A stretch of DNA of 64,000 bases from Streptosporangium lutulentum (GTDB lineage Bacteria; Actinomycetota; Actinomycetes; Streptosporangiales; Streptosporangiaceae). Position 1 is the first letter of the stretch. Every line of letters begins with the position of its first letter. The notes below the pieces were generated by a model that did no database searches, was not told the DNA's origin, and saw only the letters and a list, made by a program, of their open reading frames with translations. The position numbers and the translations under genes are program-made. Below are positions 25,882-34,054 of this stretch, in pieces. The stretch spans positions 8,928,001 through 8,992,000 of the forward strand of contig NZ_JAUSQU010000001.1 of the NCBI RefSeq assembly GCF_030811455.1, read 5' to 3'.

Positions 25882-28454
25882 TGGGCTCCCGCAAAGGGCT
25901 GAAGAGTTCGGGCGCAGGGCCGAAAGGCTCCGGCAAGGAGAAGAAGGGCTCCCGCAGGAGGCGGCTGGGCAGGCGGATCGCCATCGGGCTGGTGGTCCTG
26001 TCCGCCTTTCTCGCGCTGCCGCTGGTGTTCCCGGCGGAGACGTCCACCGCCGTCGCCGCCGCGCCCTGCGACCTCTCGCCGGACCTGGCTCCCGAGATCG
26101 TCGGCGGAGGCGTGGACGGACTGCTCCAGCCGCCGCCTCCGGACGCGCCCGCAGCGGGTGCCCCGGCCGCCGCCCCGGCGGCGCCCGACCCCGCCGCGCA
26201 GGGCAACTACGCCAGGTACGGCATGAGCGGCCAGTTCTGGCACACCCACCTGCTCGGCTGTGACGACGTCGCCGCGGTGATGGGCAACGCCATGGCCAAC
26301 ACCGTCTTCTCCTGGGCCAAGGCCCTGGACCGGCTGACCATCACCACCTACCAGGCCGCGGCCACCGAGGGCCCGCTGGACTCGATCAAAAACGTCGTCG
26401 ACGACATCGTGACCCGCCTGTCCGACGCGCTGTACTGGCCCTACCTGCGGCCGATCGTGATCCTCGGGGCCATCTGGCTGGCCTGGTACGGCCTGATCCG
26501 CAAGCGTGCGACCACGACCGCCGAGGGCGTCATCTGGATGGTCCTCGCGGTGACCGTGGCGGTCTGGTTCTTCAGCCGCCCCGGTGACTTCACCGGGCTC
26601 GGCAAGACCGTGACCGACGCGACCGGAGAGGTCGTCAACTCCGCCTTCTCCGGGCTGCCCGGTGCCGGCGGGGCGACGTGCATACCGGGCAAGGACGATG
26701 CCAACCCCCAGGCCAAGGCCGGCGGATACGGGCAGCAGGGCGTTCCCGGCGTCGACCAGAACGCCGACGCGCTCTGGTCCATCCTGGTCTGCAAGCCGTG
26801 GCTGATGGGCGAGTTCGGCACGGCCGACCCTAACGCCCCCGTGGTGAAGACGATGGCGCCCAGGCTGCTGGACATCCAGGCGCTCGACGCGACCGAGCAG
26901 CAGGCCACCGAGACCATCGGCACCAGTGCCCACCAGGCGCGGTACACAACGGAGGTCGCGGACAAGCTGCAGAACACCCCGATCTTCTTCCTCTTCCAGG
27001 GCAAGGACTGGACGAACCGGCTGGGGGTCGCGATCGGCGCGCTGATGGCAGCGCTGATCGCCGGGTTGCTGATCTTCCTGGTGGCGATCTCGCTGCTGGC
27101 GCTCAAGGTCGGATTCCTGCTGTTACTGATACTCGCGCCGGTCTTCCTGCTGATCGGCGTCCATCCGGGGTCCGGCCGCATCATCGCCATGCGCTGGGTG
27201 GAGATGGTGATCGGCACCCTGCTCAGGCAGGCGGTGCTCGCCCTCGTCCTGGGCGTGCTGATCTACGGATACGCGTTGATCATCTCCATGGCGATGCCAT
27301 GGGGCATGCAGGTCATGTTCATGGCGCTGCTGACGATCGCGGTGTTCTTCTACCGGCGGCCGTTCCAGCACCTGTTCTCGTCCATGGACGGGCACACGCT
27401 CACCACCCGGATGCTGGGCGAGGCGGCCAGCGCTCCGACCCTGCAGAGGGCGGCGGGCGCGCTGCCACCGGTCGCGGCGGCCAGGGCGGGCCGCTGGGGC
27501 ATGCGGAAGGCGGAGCCCGTGCTGCAGGCGGCGGCGATCGCCGGCGGCGCCTCCGTCGCCACGGCGGCCGCGACGGTCGCGCAGGGCAAGGTACGCGGCG
27601 AGGAGGGCGGCGGCTCGGCGACGGGCACCCCCTCGGGCGCCCGCGTCCCGGCCGGCGCGCAACCGGCGCCGCTGGACACCGACGCGCAGGCGGGCGGCCG
27701 GCGCAAGAACACGGGCCGTCCGGTGACCGCGGCGCGTCCGGGCGCGGCGCCGCCGCTCAACCTCTCCGGTGCGGGTAAGGCGGGCAGCACGACTCCGACC
27801 AGGTCCGGAGGTTCTCCCGCACGCGGCGGGGGCGGCTGGTTCAGCGGTCGCTCCGGCGGCTGGGCTCCCCAGGGCGGTTCGGGGTCGGGCGGCGGATCCT
27901 CCGCGGCTCCCTCCTCGGGCGGCAGGTCCTCCATCCCCTCCTCCGGCGGCGGGAGATCCTCGGCGCCCTCGGGCGGCGGGTCCTCCGCGCCTTCCCTGGG
28001 CGGCAGGTCCTCCGCGCCCTCCTCTGGAGGCGGCCGGTCGGGCGGGAGCATCTTCGGAGGCGGCGGTTCGCGTCGTTCGGAGTCCGGTTCGTCGCGAGGC
28101 GGCTCCGGCTCGGGATCGCAGAACGGCGGCTCCCGGAACCCCTCTCGGTCCGGCGGCAGCATCTTCGGAGGCGGCTCGGGTTCCTCGCGGTCCGGTGGCA
28201 GCGTGTTCGGCGGCGGTTCCGGCGGCTCCGGTGGTTCTTCGAGGTCCGGAGGCTCTTCGCGGTCCGGCGGTTCCTCGCGGTCCGGCAGCAGCGTGTTCGG
28301 CGGCGGCTCCGGTGGCTCTTCGAGAAACGACGGGGCGGGGCGCCAGGACAGGTCCGAGGCGCCTCCGCTCTGGGTGCCCAAACGGTCGGAGCGAGGCAGG
28401 GAGGCCGATGAGGCGGCCGCGCCGTTCTGGCTCCGCCCACGTAGCAAGGATTGA
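25878..28454 (+). CDS. VirB6/TrbL-like polytopic protein with FG-repeat tail
   Basis: 858 aa. A basic N-terminus and signal-anchor (AIGLVVLSAFLALPLVF) lead to an extracytoplasmic segment and about seven further membrane helices (e.g. YLRPIVILGAIWLAWYGLI; LALKVGFLLLLILAPVFLLI; AVLALVLGVLIYGYALII), as in VirB6/TrbL inner-membrane channel proteins. From about residue 640 to the end the chain is Ser/Gly/Arg-rich with repeated SGGSIFGGG / SGGSVFGGG units. It overlaps the virB4 stop codon (ATGA). The repeat tail is cytosolic or periplasmic depending on helix count, and is unlike VirB6 proteins I know. Confidence 0.82.
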   Translation: MMGSRKGLKSSGAGPKGSGKEKKGSRRRRLGRRIAIGLVVLSAFLALPLVFPAETSTAVAAAPCDLSPDLAPEIVGGGVDGLLQPPPPDAPAAGAPAAAPAAPDPAAQGNYARYGMSGQFWHTHLLGCDDVAAVMGNAMANTVFSWAKALDRLTITTYQAAATEGPLDSIKNVVDDIVTRLSDALYWPYLRPIVILGAIWLAWYGLIRKRATTTAEGVIWMVLAVTVAVWFFSRPGDFTGLGKTVTDATGEVVNSAFSGLPGAGGATCIPGKDDANPQAKAGGYGQQGVPGVDQNADALWSILVCKPWLMGEFGTADPNAPVVKTMAPRLLDIQALDATEQQATETIGTSAHQARYTTEVADKLQNTPIFFLFQGKDWTNRLGVAIGALMAALIAGLLIFLVAISLLALKVGFLLLLILAPVFLLIGVHPGSGRIIAMRWVEMVIGTLLRQAVLALVLGVLIYGYALIISMAMPWGMQVMFMALLTIAVFFYRRPFQHLFSSMDGHTLTTRMLGEAASAPTLQRAAGALPPVAAARAGRWGMRKAEPVLQAAAIAGGASVATAAATVAQGKVRGEEGGGSATGTPSGARVPAGAQPAPLDTDAQAGGRRKNTGRPVTAARPGAAPPLNLSGAGKAGSTTPTRSGGSPARGGGGWFSGRSGGWAPQGGSGSGGGSSAAPSSGGRSSIPSSGGGRSSAPSGGGSSAPSLGGRSSAPSSGGGRSGGSIFGGGGSRRSESGSSRGGSGSGSQNGGSRNPSRSGGSIFGGGSGSSRSGGSVFGGGSGGSGGSSRSGGSSRSGGSSRSGSSVFGGGSGGSSRNDGAGRQDRSEAPPLWVPKRSERGREADEAAAPFWLRPRSKD
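27795..28340 (+). repeat. Ser/Gly/Phe repeat tract in VirB6-like gene
   Basis: Degenerate repeats based on TCCGGCGGCAGC.TCTTCGG encode S-G-G-S-I/V-F-G-G-G at least four times, with SSRSGG spacers. The tract is in frame throughout. Confidence 0.8.
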
Positions 28455-28456
28455 CG

Positions 28457-29128
28457 ATGAACGAAGGCGGCAACCGGCGAGGACTCGTCTTCGCGGTGCT
28501 GGTGGCGATGCTCGCCGCGGTCGGGATCTATCTGACCATGGGCTCGGGTTCCGGCGGCGAGCAGCAGGAGTCGGCCGAGCCGGTGGGCGTGAGCCGTACC
28601 GTGCCCGGATCGCCGGAGCCGGTGGGCGCCGAGTCGCCGCGTCCGTCGGCGACGGCCAGCGACGCGCCCTTCGACGTCTACTCCTACCTGCCGATGAACA
28701 AGCAGGAGCTGGCCGCCGCCGCCGACTTCGCCCAGCGGTTCACAGCCGAGTACGGCACGTTCAGCTACGACGAGGACCCGGCGGCCTACGGCAGCCGGCT
28801 GGAGGGATACACCACGGCCGAGTTCGCCGACGTGCTGCTGCGCACGGTCACCTCACCGGGCATCGTCGAGGCGAACAAGGCCGACCAGGTCGTCTCGGTC
28901 GGGGCGGCGCGGGTGAAGTCGATCCGGCAGGTGAACAGCGCCTCGGTGGTCTTCGTGGTCGTCGGCACCCAGAACGTCACGGCCAAGAGCGGGGTGAAGG
29001 AACGGGTCGAGGAGTACGCCGTCACACTCATCGAGGTCGGCACCGACTGGCGGGTCCACGACCTACAGCCGGCGGACTCCGGCCAGGAGGGAGACGACCA
29101 GCCCGTGGAGACCGGCGGAACGGAATGA
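28457..29128 (+). CDS. single-pass VirB8-like conjugal transfer protein
   Basis: 223 aa. One N-terminal membrane helix (GLVFAVLVAMLAAVGIYLT) and a Ser/Pro/Glu linker are followed by a ~130-residue extracytoplasmic domain (LAAAADFAQRFTAEYGTFSY ... VEEYAVTLIEVGTDWRVHDL) with the helix-then-sheet order of NTF2/VirB8-like domains. ATG 28457 has AAGGA 6 nt upstream and starts 2 bp after the preceding stop. It lies directly before the wall hydrolase gene. Assignment to a T4SS role rests mainly on context. Confidence 0.72.
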   Translation: MNEGGNRRGLVFAVLVAMLAAVGIYLTMGSGSGGEQQESAEPVGVSRTVPGSPEPVGAESPRPSATASDAPFDVYSYLPMNKQELAAAADFAQRFTAEYGTFSYDEDPAAYGSRLEGYTTAEFADVLLRTVTSPGIVEANKADQVVSVGAARVKSIRQVNSASVVFVVVGTQNVTAKSGVKERVEEYAVTLIEVGTDWRVHDLQPADSGQEGDDQPVETGGTE

Positions 29129-29141
29129 ACGGCGGAACCGT

Positions 29142-30230
29142 ATGACGGACAACAAGAAGGTCCGCCTCGCGCTCATCTTCGCCGTGGCGCTGCTCTGCCT
29201 GGTCACACTGGTCATGGCGCCGATGTTGATGATGAGCGGCTTCCCGTCCCTCACCGGGCAGCAGGCGGCCGACTGCGAGGAGAACGCCCAGGCTTCGGGC
29301 GACGAGTCCGAGACGGCGGCGTCCGACATCCCCGAGGAGTATCTGAAGCTTTACCGTGAGCACGGCGAGAAGGTCGGCGTGCAGTGGAACGTGCTCGCCG
29401 GGGTCGGCAAGCGCGAGACCAACCACGGCCGCTCCACGCTGCCCGGCGTGCAGAGCGGCACCAACTACGCCGGGGCCGCCGGTCCGATGCAGTTTCTGAT
29501 CAGCACGTGGGGCGGCAAGGCGAAGATTAAAATTCCGTCCCAGTTCAACGGTTACGCCTCCGACGGCGACGGAGACGGCTGGGCCGATGTGTACAACCCG
29601 GCGGACGCCATTCTAGGCGCGGCGAAGATGCTCAAGCGGAACGGCGCGCCGGAGGATGTGCGGCGCTCGCTGTTCGTCTACAACCGGGCCTGGTGGTACG
29701 TGGACCAGGTCATGGAGATCGCCGGGAAGTACGCCAAGGACGGCGAGGTCAGCGTTCCGCCGCAGGCGCAGGGGGTCTGTGACGGCACCCTCCTGGAGGC
29801 GGCGCCGAGCGGCACGGTCGCCGGGATCATGCAATACGCACTGGCCCAGCGTGGCAAACCCTATATCTGGGGTGGCACGGGGCCTGCGGGCTACGATTGC
29901 TCGGGGATCATCTACATGGCCTACCGGAGCGTCGGCCTGACCATTCCCCGCACCACATTCGGTCAGTGGCCGTTCGGGGTGGACGTTCCAGCGGGGCAGG
30001 AACAGGCCGGGGACCTGGTCTTTTTCAACTCCGGTCCGGGTACGGGCCCCAACAATCCCGGGCACGTGGGCATGGTGGTCTCACCCGGCAAGATGGTCGA
30101 GGCCAGGTGCACCCTGTGCGGGCCGATCAAGGTCACGTCCTACAGGGAACGGACCGGCATCATGGGGTTCACCCGGCCGCTGCAGAATCCTCAGGTCCTC
30201 GCCCAGCTCAAACTGAAGGAGCAAGGTTGA
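29142..30230 (+). CDS. bifunctional SLT transglycosylase-NlpC/P60 wall hydrolase
   Basis: 362 aa. A signal anchor (LALIFAVALLCLVTLVMAP) is followed by an SLT-like lytic transglycosylase domain (GVGKRETNHGRSTLPG with the likely catalytic Glu; AGAAGPMQFLISTWGG) and a C-terminal NlpC/P60 peptidase with Cys253 (GYDCSGIIYMAYRSVGL) and His308 (NPGHVGMVVSPG). This is the TcpG/Orf14-type enzyme that opens peptidoglycan for the secretion channel. The ORF is 11 bp after the VirB8-like gene. It cleaves both the glycan strand and the peptide stem, by family knowledge. Confidence 0.92.
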   Translation: MTDNKKVRLALIFAVALLCLVTLVMAPMLMMSGFPSLTGQQAADCEENAQASGDESETAASDIPEEYLKLYREHGEKVGVQWNVLAGVGKRETNHGRSTLPGVQSGTNYAGAAGPMQFLISTWGGKAKIKIPSQFNGYASDGDGDGWADVYNPADAILGAAKMLKRNGAPEDVRRSLFVYNRAWWYVDQVMEIAGKYAKDGEVSVPPQAQGVCDGTLLEAAPSGTVAGIMQYALAQRGKPYIWGGTGPAGYDCSGIIYMAYRSVGLTIPRTTFGQWPFGVDVPAGQEQAGDLVFFNSGPGTGPNNPGHVGMVVSPGKMVEARCTLCGPIKVTSYRERTGIMGFTRPLQNPQVLAQLKLKEQG

Positions 30231-30631
30231 CACCATCGGATCCCAAGATCGTTGTGGGGGCCGCGATCGTCGACGCCGCCGGGAGGCTGCTCGCCGCCCA
30301 GCGTGCGGAGCCGCCCGAGCTGGCCGGCGGGTGGGAGTTCCCCGGCGGGAAGGTCGACCCGGGAGAAGACGATCACACGGCGCTGGTCCGGGAGTGCCAG
30401 GAGGAGCTCGGGGTCCTGGTCAAGATCGGCGAGCAGATCGGCGGCGACTGGTCGCTGGCGGGCGGTCACGTTCTCAGGGTCTGGCTGGCGGAGATCGCGG
30501 AGGGGGAGCCGGAGGCCAGGGAGCACCTGGCTCTGCGTTGGCTCAGCGTTGACGAGTTCTATGACGTGCCGTGGTTGCCGGCAGACCTTCCGATCGTGCG
30601 GGCCTTTCAGGAGTACCTCAACGAGCATTGA
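30227..30631 (+). CDS. Nudix hydrolase (MutT-like)
   Basis: 134 aa. The Nudix box is canonical: G-x5-E-x7-R-E-x2-E-E-L-G (GGKVDPGEDDHTALVRECQE followed by ELGV). The protein resembles CTP-/8-oxo-dGTP pyrophosphohydrolases (GGWEFPGGK; LRWLSVDEFYDVPWLPADL). The TTG start at 30227 overlaps the previous stop (TTGA) and has AAGGAG 5 nt upstream, so it is coupled to the wall-hydrolase gene; GTG 30254 is a weaker alternative. Its link to secretion may be only transcriptional. Confidence 0.9.
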   Translation: MTPSDPKIVVGAAIVDAAGRLLAAQRAEPPELAGGWEFPGGKVDPGEDDHTALVRECQEELGVLVKIGEQIGGDWSLAGGHVLRVWLAEIAEGEPEAREHLALRWLSVDEFYDVPWLPADLPIVRAFQEYLNEH

Positions 30632-30708
30632 GGGGAAACTCTGCGCCACACATCGATTACTGTAAGTGTCGATGTTGCATGTCCGTATCGGGGGATCGGA
30701 GAAGTGCA

Positions 30709-32499
30709 GTGACCGAATGGTGGCGAGGTGCCCGGTTCATATCAGCGGTGGGAACGGGGGTGCTCCTCCTGGGCGGCCCGTCGGCGGTATACGCCGACGG
30801 ACCGCCGGGATCCGGCTCGTTTCCTCTCGACCTGACGACCGGCTCCAGCGCGGGGGCGCGATGGCAGCCCTCCGGCGACATGGTCCGGTTCCGGGTGCGC
30901 GTGGAGGGGCCGGGGACCGACGCGCGGCTGGCGGTCGTCACGACGCCCGCCGGCGCGCTCAGGGGCATCGAGTGCCCCGACGCGACAGGCAGCCGGGTGC
31001 CTCTCCCGGAAGGCCTGCAGGTGTGCAGGGTGGGTGACGTCGGCCAGGGCAAGTCCGTGGACGTACTGCTCGACATGCCGGAGAACACGCAAGACGTCAC
31101 GCTGACCGCCGTGACCCGGATGCGGGCGCCCGGCGGCGAGATGGTGACCAGGAAAGCGGAGAGCACGGTCCGGAGCCAGGCCGCCGTCCCCGAGACGGAG
31201 GCAGGTGAGCAGGCCGGGGAAGAGGCCCGCTCCGACATGCTCAACCCCGGGCCCGGCGTGGTTCCCAGGCTCCCGGGGGTCTTCGACGCCCCGAACGGCT
31301 TGGGAGCCTTCGGGATGCGCGAGACGGCGCCCAAGATGCCTGAGCTCTCCGAGGCCGAGACGGCCGACATCCTCAAGGCGCCCGAGAGCTCCACCGAAGG
31401 ACTCGTCACCGCGGACGGCACGAGCGCCGCGGACGGCACGGGTGCCGAGGGCGGTGCGGGTGTCGCGGACGATACGAGCGCCGCGGACGCGGAGAAGGCG
31501 GCCCTGGCCGCCATCGTGGAGGTCCTCGACAGGTCGTTCCCGCCGGCGAACGCTCCGGTGGAGGCCGGGGCGCCGGCGGCCGAGAGCCGGACGCCTTCGG
31601 CTCCGGCGGAGGCGGTCGCGCCGTTGGGCACGCCGGCGGACGAGACCGCGGGAGTCCCGGTGGGCCCGCGGGCGCAGACCGTGCCATCGGACCCGCGGGC
31701 GGAGGCCGCTCAGGGCGGCCCCCAGGCGGGCGAGAGCGCGCCGGTGCTTGGGCCCCCCGCACCTCAGGGAACGGCCCCGCGTCCCGAAGGGGGGCCGGGA
31801 GTCCTTCCGCGCCCCGAGGCGGCGCCGGGAGCCGGGCAACTCGCGCCGAAGCCTCCGGTCTCGGCGGACTTCGGAAGCATGGCGCCGGGCGCCGCGCCGG
31901 ACCCGAAGGCGGGCCTGCCCGGCGGTGCGGGGCAGGGCGGCTCGGGAGGAGCCAAGGGGCACCCTCCCATGCTCCGCAAGCCGGGGATGACGGGTGGAGG
32001 GGTCAAGGGCCCGGCGGCCGGGCGGCAGATGCCCATGCCGCAGATGCCCCAGATGCCCATGCCCCAGATGCCGATGCCTCCGATGGCCGGGCCGCAGATG
32101 GCTCCACCACAGATGATCGTGCCGCAGATGGTCGGACCGCAGATGGCGCCCCCGGCGGGGCTGATGGGACCGATGGGACCGATGCCGCCGGCCGGGCAGG
32201 GAATGGCGCCCAACCCGATGAACGGCTCCGCCATGCAACTGCCGCCGGCGATGCCGTCACCGGCGTCGGTCATGTCGCAGCCGCTGGGAACCACGGCCGA
32301 CGCGCAGCTCCAGGGAGCGCCGCTTCCCCGGGACGTGGACGGTCCGAACACGGACATCACGCCGGCCGCCCAGTCGAGTTCGCTGCTCACAGGGATGCGG
32401 GGCCTTCCGGCGGTGGGGATCGCGATGGCGGCACTGCTGGGGCTGCTCTGGCTGCAGATGAAGATAAGGCGTCGCCGCGCAGCGCGACCCGTTTTGTAA
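30709..32499 (+). CDS. secreted, C-terminally anchored Pro/Met-rich protein
   Basis: 596 aa, family unknown. A signal peptide (FISAVGTGVLLLGGPSAVYA) is followed by a ~130-residue folded domain with one Cys pair (RGIECPDATG; LQVCRVGDVG), then a long Ala/Pro/Glu disordered region, a Met-rich stretch (units of MPMPQMPQMP, residues ~440-490) and a C-terminal membrane helix with a basic tail (KIRRRRAARP). The topology is that of a surface protein with a short cytosolic end. GTG 30709 has GGAGAA 8 nt upstream; ATG 30679 is an alternative. It follows the T4SS operon by 77 bp. Confidence 0.65.
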   Translation: MTEWWRGARFISAVGTGVLLLGGPSAVYADGPPGSGSFPLDLTTGSSAGARWQPSGDMVRFRVRVEGPGTDARLAVVTTPAGALRGIECPDATGSRVPLPEGLQVCRVGDVGQGKSVDVLLDMPENTQDVTLTAVTRMRAPGGEMVTRKAESTVRSQAAVPETEAGEQAGEEARSDMLNPGPGVVPRLPGVFDAPNGLGAFGMRETAPKMPELSEAETADILKAPESSTEGLVTADGTSAADGTGAEGGAGVADDTSAADAEKAALAAIVEVLDRSFPPANAPVEAGAPAAESRTPSAPAEAVAPLGTPADETAGVPVGPRAQTVPSDPRAEAAQGGPQAGESAPVLGPPAPQGTAPRPEGGPGVLPRPEAAPGAGQLAPKPPVSADFGSMAPGAAPDPKAGLPGGAGQGGSGGAKGHPPMLRKPGMTGGGVKGPAAGRQMPMPQMPQMPMPQMPMPPMAGPQMAPPQMIVPQMVGPQMAPPAGLMGPMGPMPPAGQGMAPNPMNGSAMQLPPAMPSPASVMSQPLGTTADAQLQGAPLPRDVDGPNTDITPAAQSSSLLTGMRGLPAVGIAMAALLGLLWLQMKIRRRRAARPVL

Positions 32500-32575
32500 A
32501 AGGCGCTTTGCTGTTACTTTTGCCCAACTAGTATCTCCTTGGCATGTTTGTATGGGGATTTCTCGGAGGGCACCG

Positions 32576-34024
32576 GTGACGCGAGCACGGCGTACGGCAG
32601 CTGTCACCGCCGTTGTCATGTCCCTGGGACTGAGCGGAGCAGTACTGCTCGCAGTCGCTCCGCTCGTCGGTCCCCTTCGGGCGGACGCGGCCGTCAGGAT
32701 GGTCGCGGCGGAGCCGTCGCCGATTCCCTCGTCGATCCCGGGATGCGACGCCGATCCGGCGGGTCCGTGTGATGAGGAGCCCACCCCGGTCGTCACCGTC
32801 ACGACCACCCTCCCGGAGGAACCCCCCGCCACCTCCCCGGTGCCGCAGAAGACCGTGACCACCACGATCACGGTCCCGGGGACGACGCCTCCCGCGACCA
32901 CGGCCCCGCCGGCGACGAACCTTCCGGTCGAGCCGCCGCCCACGGCGGCGCCCGTCGTCCCGCCTCCGGCCAACACGCCGCCGCCGAGCGAGGAGCCGGA
33001 GGTCGAGTTCCCTCCTTCTTCCGAGGAACCGACCATCCCCGCCGTCACGCCGCCGCCGAGCGACACCCCCACGGCGGCGGTGGAGACCGCACCGCCGACC
33101 TCCGAGCTCTATGAGATCCGCAACGCGGGCTCCGAGTTCGACGGCGCCGGGCTGAGTCGCCAACTCGGCATCCCGGCGCTGATCCTGGTCCTGATGGTGC
33201 TGTTCGCCGTACTGATCTTCGAGGGCAGGCTGCGCCGTTTGACCCACGCCGCCGCCATCCGCCGGGCCGGTCCCCGAGGGCTGTCCCGCGATCCCATGGG
33301 ATATCCCGCGGGTCCCGGCTACGGATCAGCACCGGGCTACCCGCACGGGGCCTACCAGGGCGGTACGGCCTACGCTCCGATCATCAGCTTCGTTCCGATG
33401 CAGATGTACGCCCCCGTCTACCCCGAGGGCTACTCGCCGGAGCAGTACGACCAGTCGTACGCCCAGACCCCGGAGCAGTACCAGCAGCAGTACGGGCAGG
33501 TACCCGAGCAGTACCAGCAGTACGGCCAGCAGACGGCCCACATGCCGGCACCGGGTCACGAGCAGACGGCCCGCGGCCCGGAGGGCCACGACGCCCCGCC
33601 GTCCGCCTCGCCTGACCAGGGCGTTCCGCCGTACGGCGGCCCCGGCCTCCAGGGAGATCGTTTCCTGCGGGAGCCGCGTGAGATCCAGGGAGCACCGTTC
33701 CCCCACGAGCCCGGAGAGTTCCCCGGGGCACCGGAGCCGGTGTGGCCCGGTGACGAACGGCCCTCCGATCGCCTCCCTGATGATCTGCCCGGTTCGGAGC
33801 CTCAGGGCGGCCGGCCCTCGCAGAGATCCGGCGAGCCCTCCGCGTTCGACGCCGCGCCTCAGGGAGACCGTTCCCCGCAGGGGCCGACGGGTCAGGACGG
33901 CCCCGGCCAGGAGCCGTTCGCGGGTCCGAAGCCTCCCGCCGACCCCACCGGCACGGCGGTCTACCCGCTTCCCGGCCAGGACGTGGACAAGAAGAAGCGC
34001 GGTCTGTTCCGCCGTTCCAAGTAA
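32576..34024 (+). CDS. secreted single-pass protein with Pro/Thr stalk and Gln/Tyr-rich tail
   Basis: 482 aa, family unknown. A signal peptide (AAVTAVVMSLGLSGAVLLAV) is followed by a Pro/Thr/Val extracellular stalk (VTVTTTLPEEPPATSPVPQK; likely glycosylatable), one membrane helix (ALILVLMVLFAVLIF) and a cytosolic tail containing Gln/Tyr-rich repeats (PEQYDQSYAQTPEQYQQQYG), ending in KKKRGLFRRSK. GGAGGG 5 nt before GTG 32576 sets the start; ATG 32552 is possible. It has the same general layout as the preceding gene, and the two may act together. Confidence 0.65.
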   Translation: MTRARRTAAVTAVVMSLGLSGAVLLAVAPLVGPLRADAAVRMVAAEPSPIPSSIPGCDADPAGPCDEEPTPVVTVTTTLPEEPPATSPVPQKTVTTTITVPGTTPPATTAPPATNLPVEPPPTAAPVVPPPANTPPPSEEPEVEFPPSSEEPTIPAVTPPPSDTPTAAVETAPPTSELYEIRNAGSEFDGAGLSRQLGIPALILVLMVLFAVLIFEGRLRRLTHAAAIRRAGPRGLSRDPMGYPAGPGYGSAPGYPHGAYQGGTAYAPIISFVPMQMYAPVYPEGYSPEQYDQSYAQTPEQYQQQYGQVPEQYQQYGQQTAHMPAPGHEQTARGPEGHDAPPSASPDQGVPPYGGPGLQGDRFLREPREIQGAPFPHEPGEFPGAPEPVWPGDERPSDRLPDDLPGSEPQGGRPSQRSGEPSAFDAAPQGDRSPQGPTGQDGPGQEPFAGPKPPADPTGTAVYPLPGQDVDKKKRGLFRRSK

Positions 34025-34054
34025 CCCTGTCCGACGATCGGCCGGGGTCTCCGA

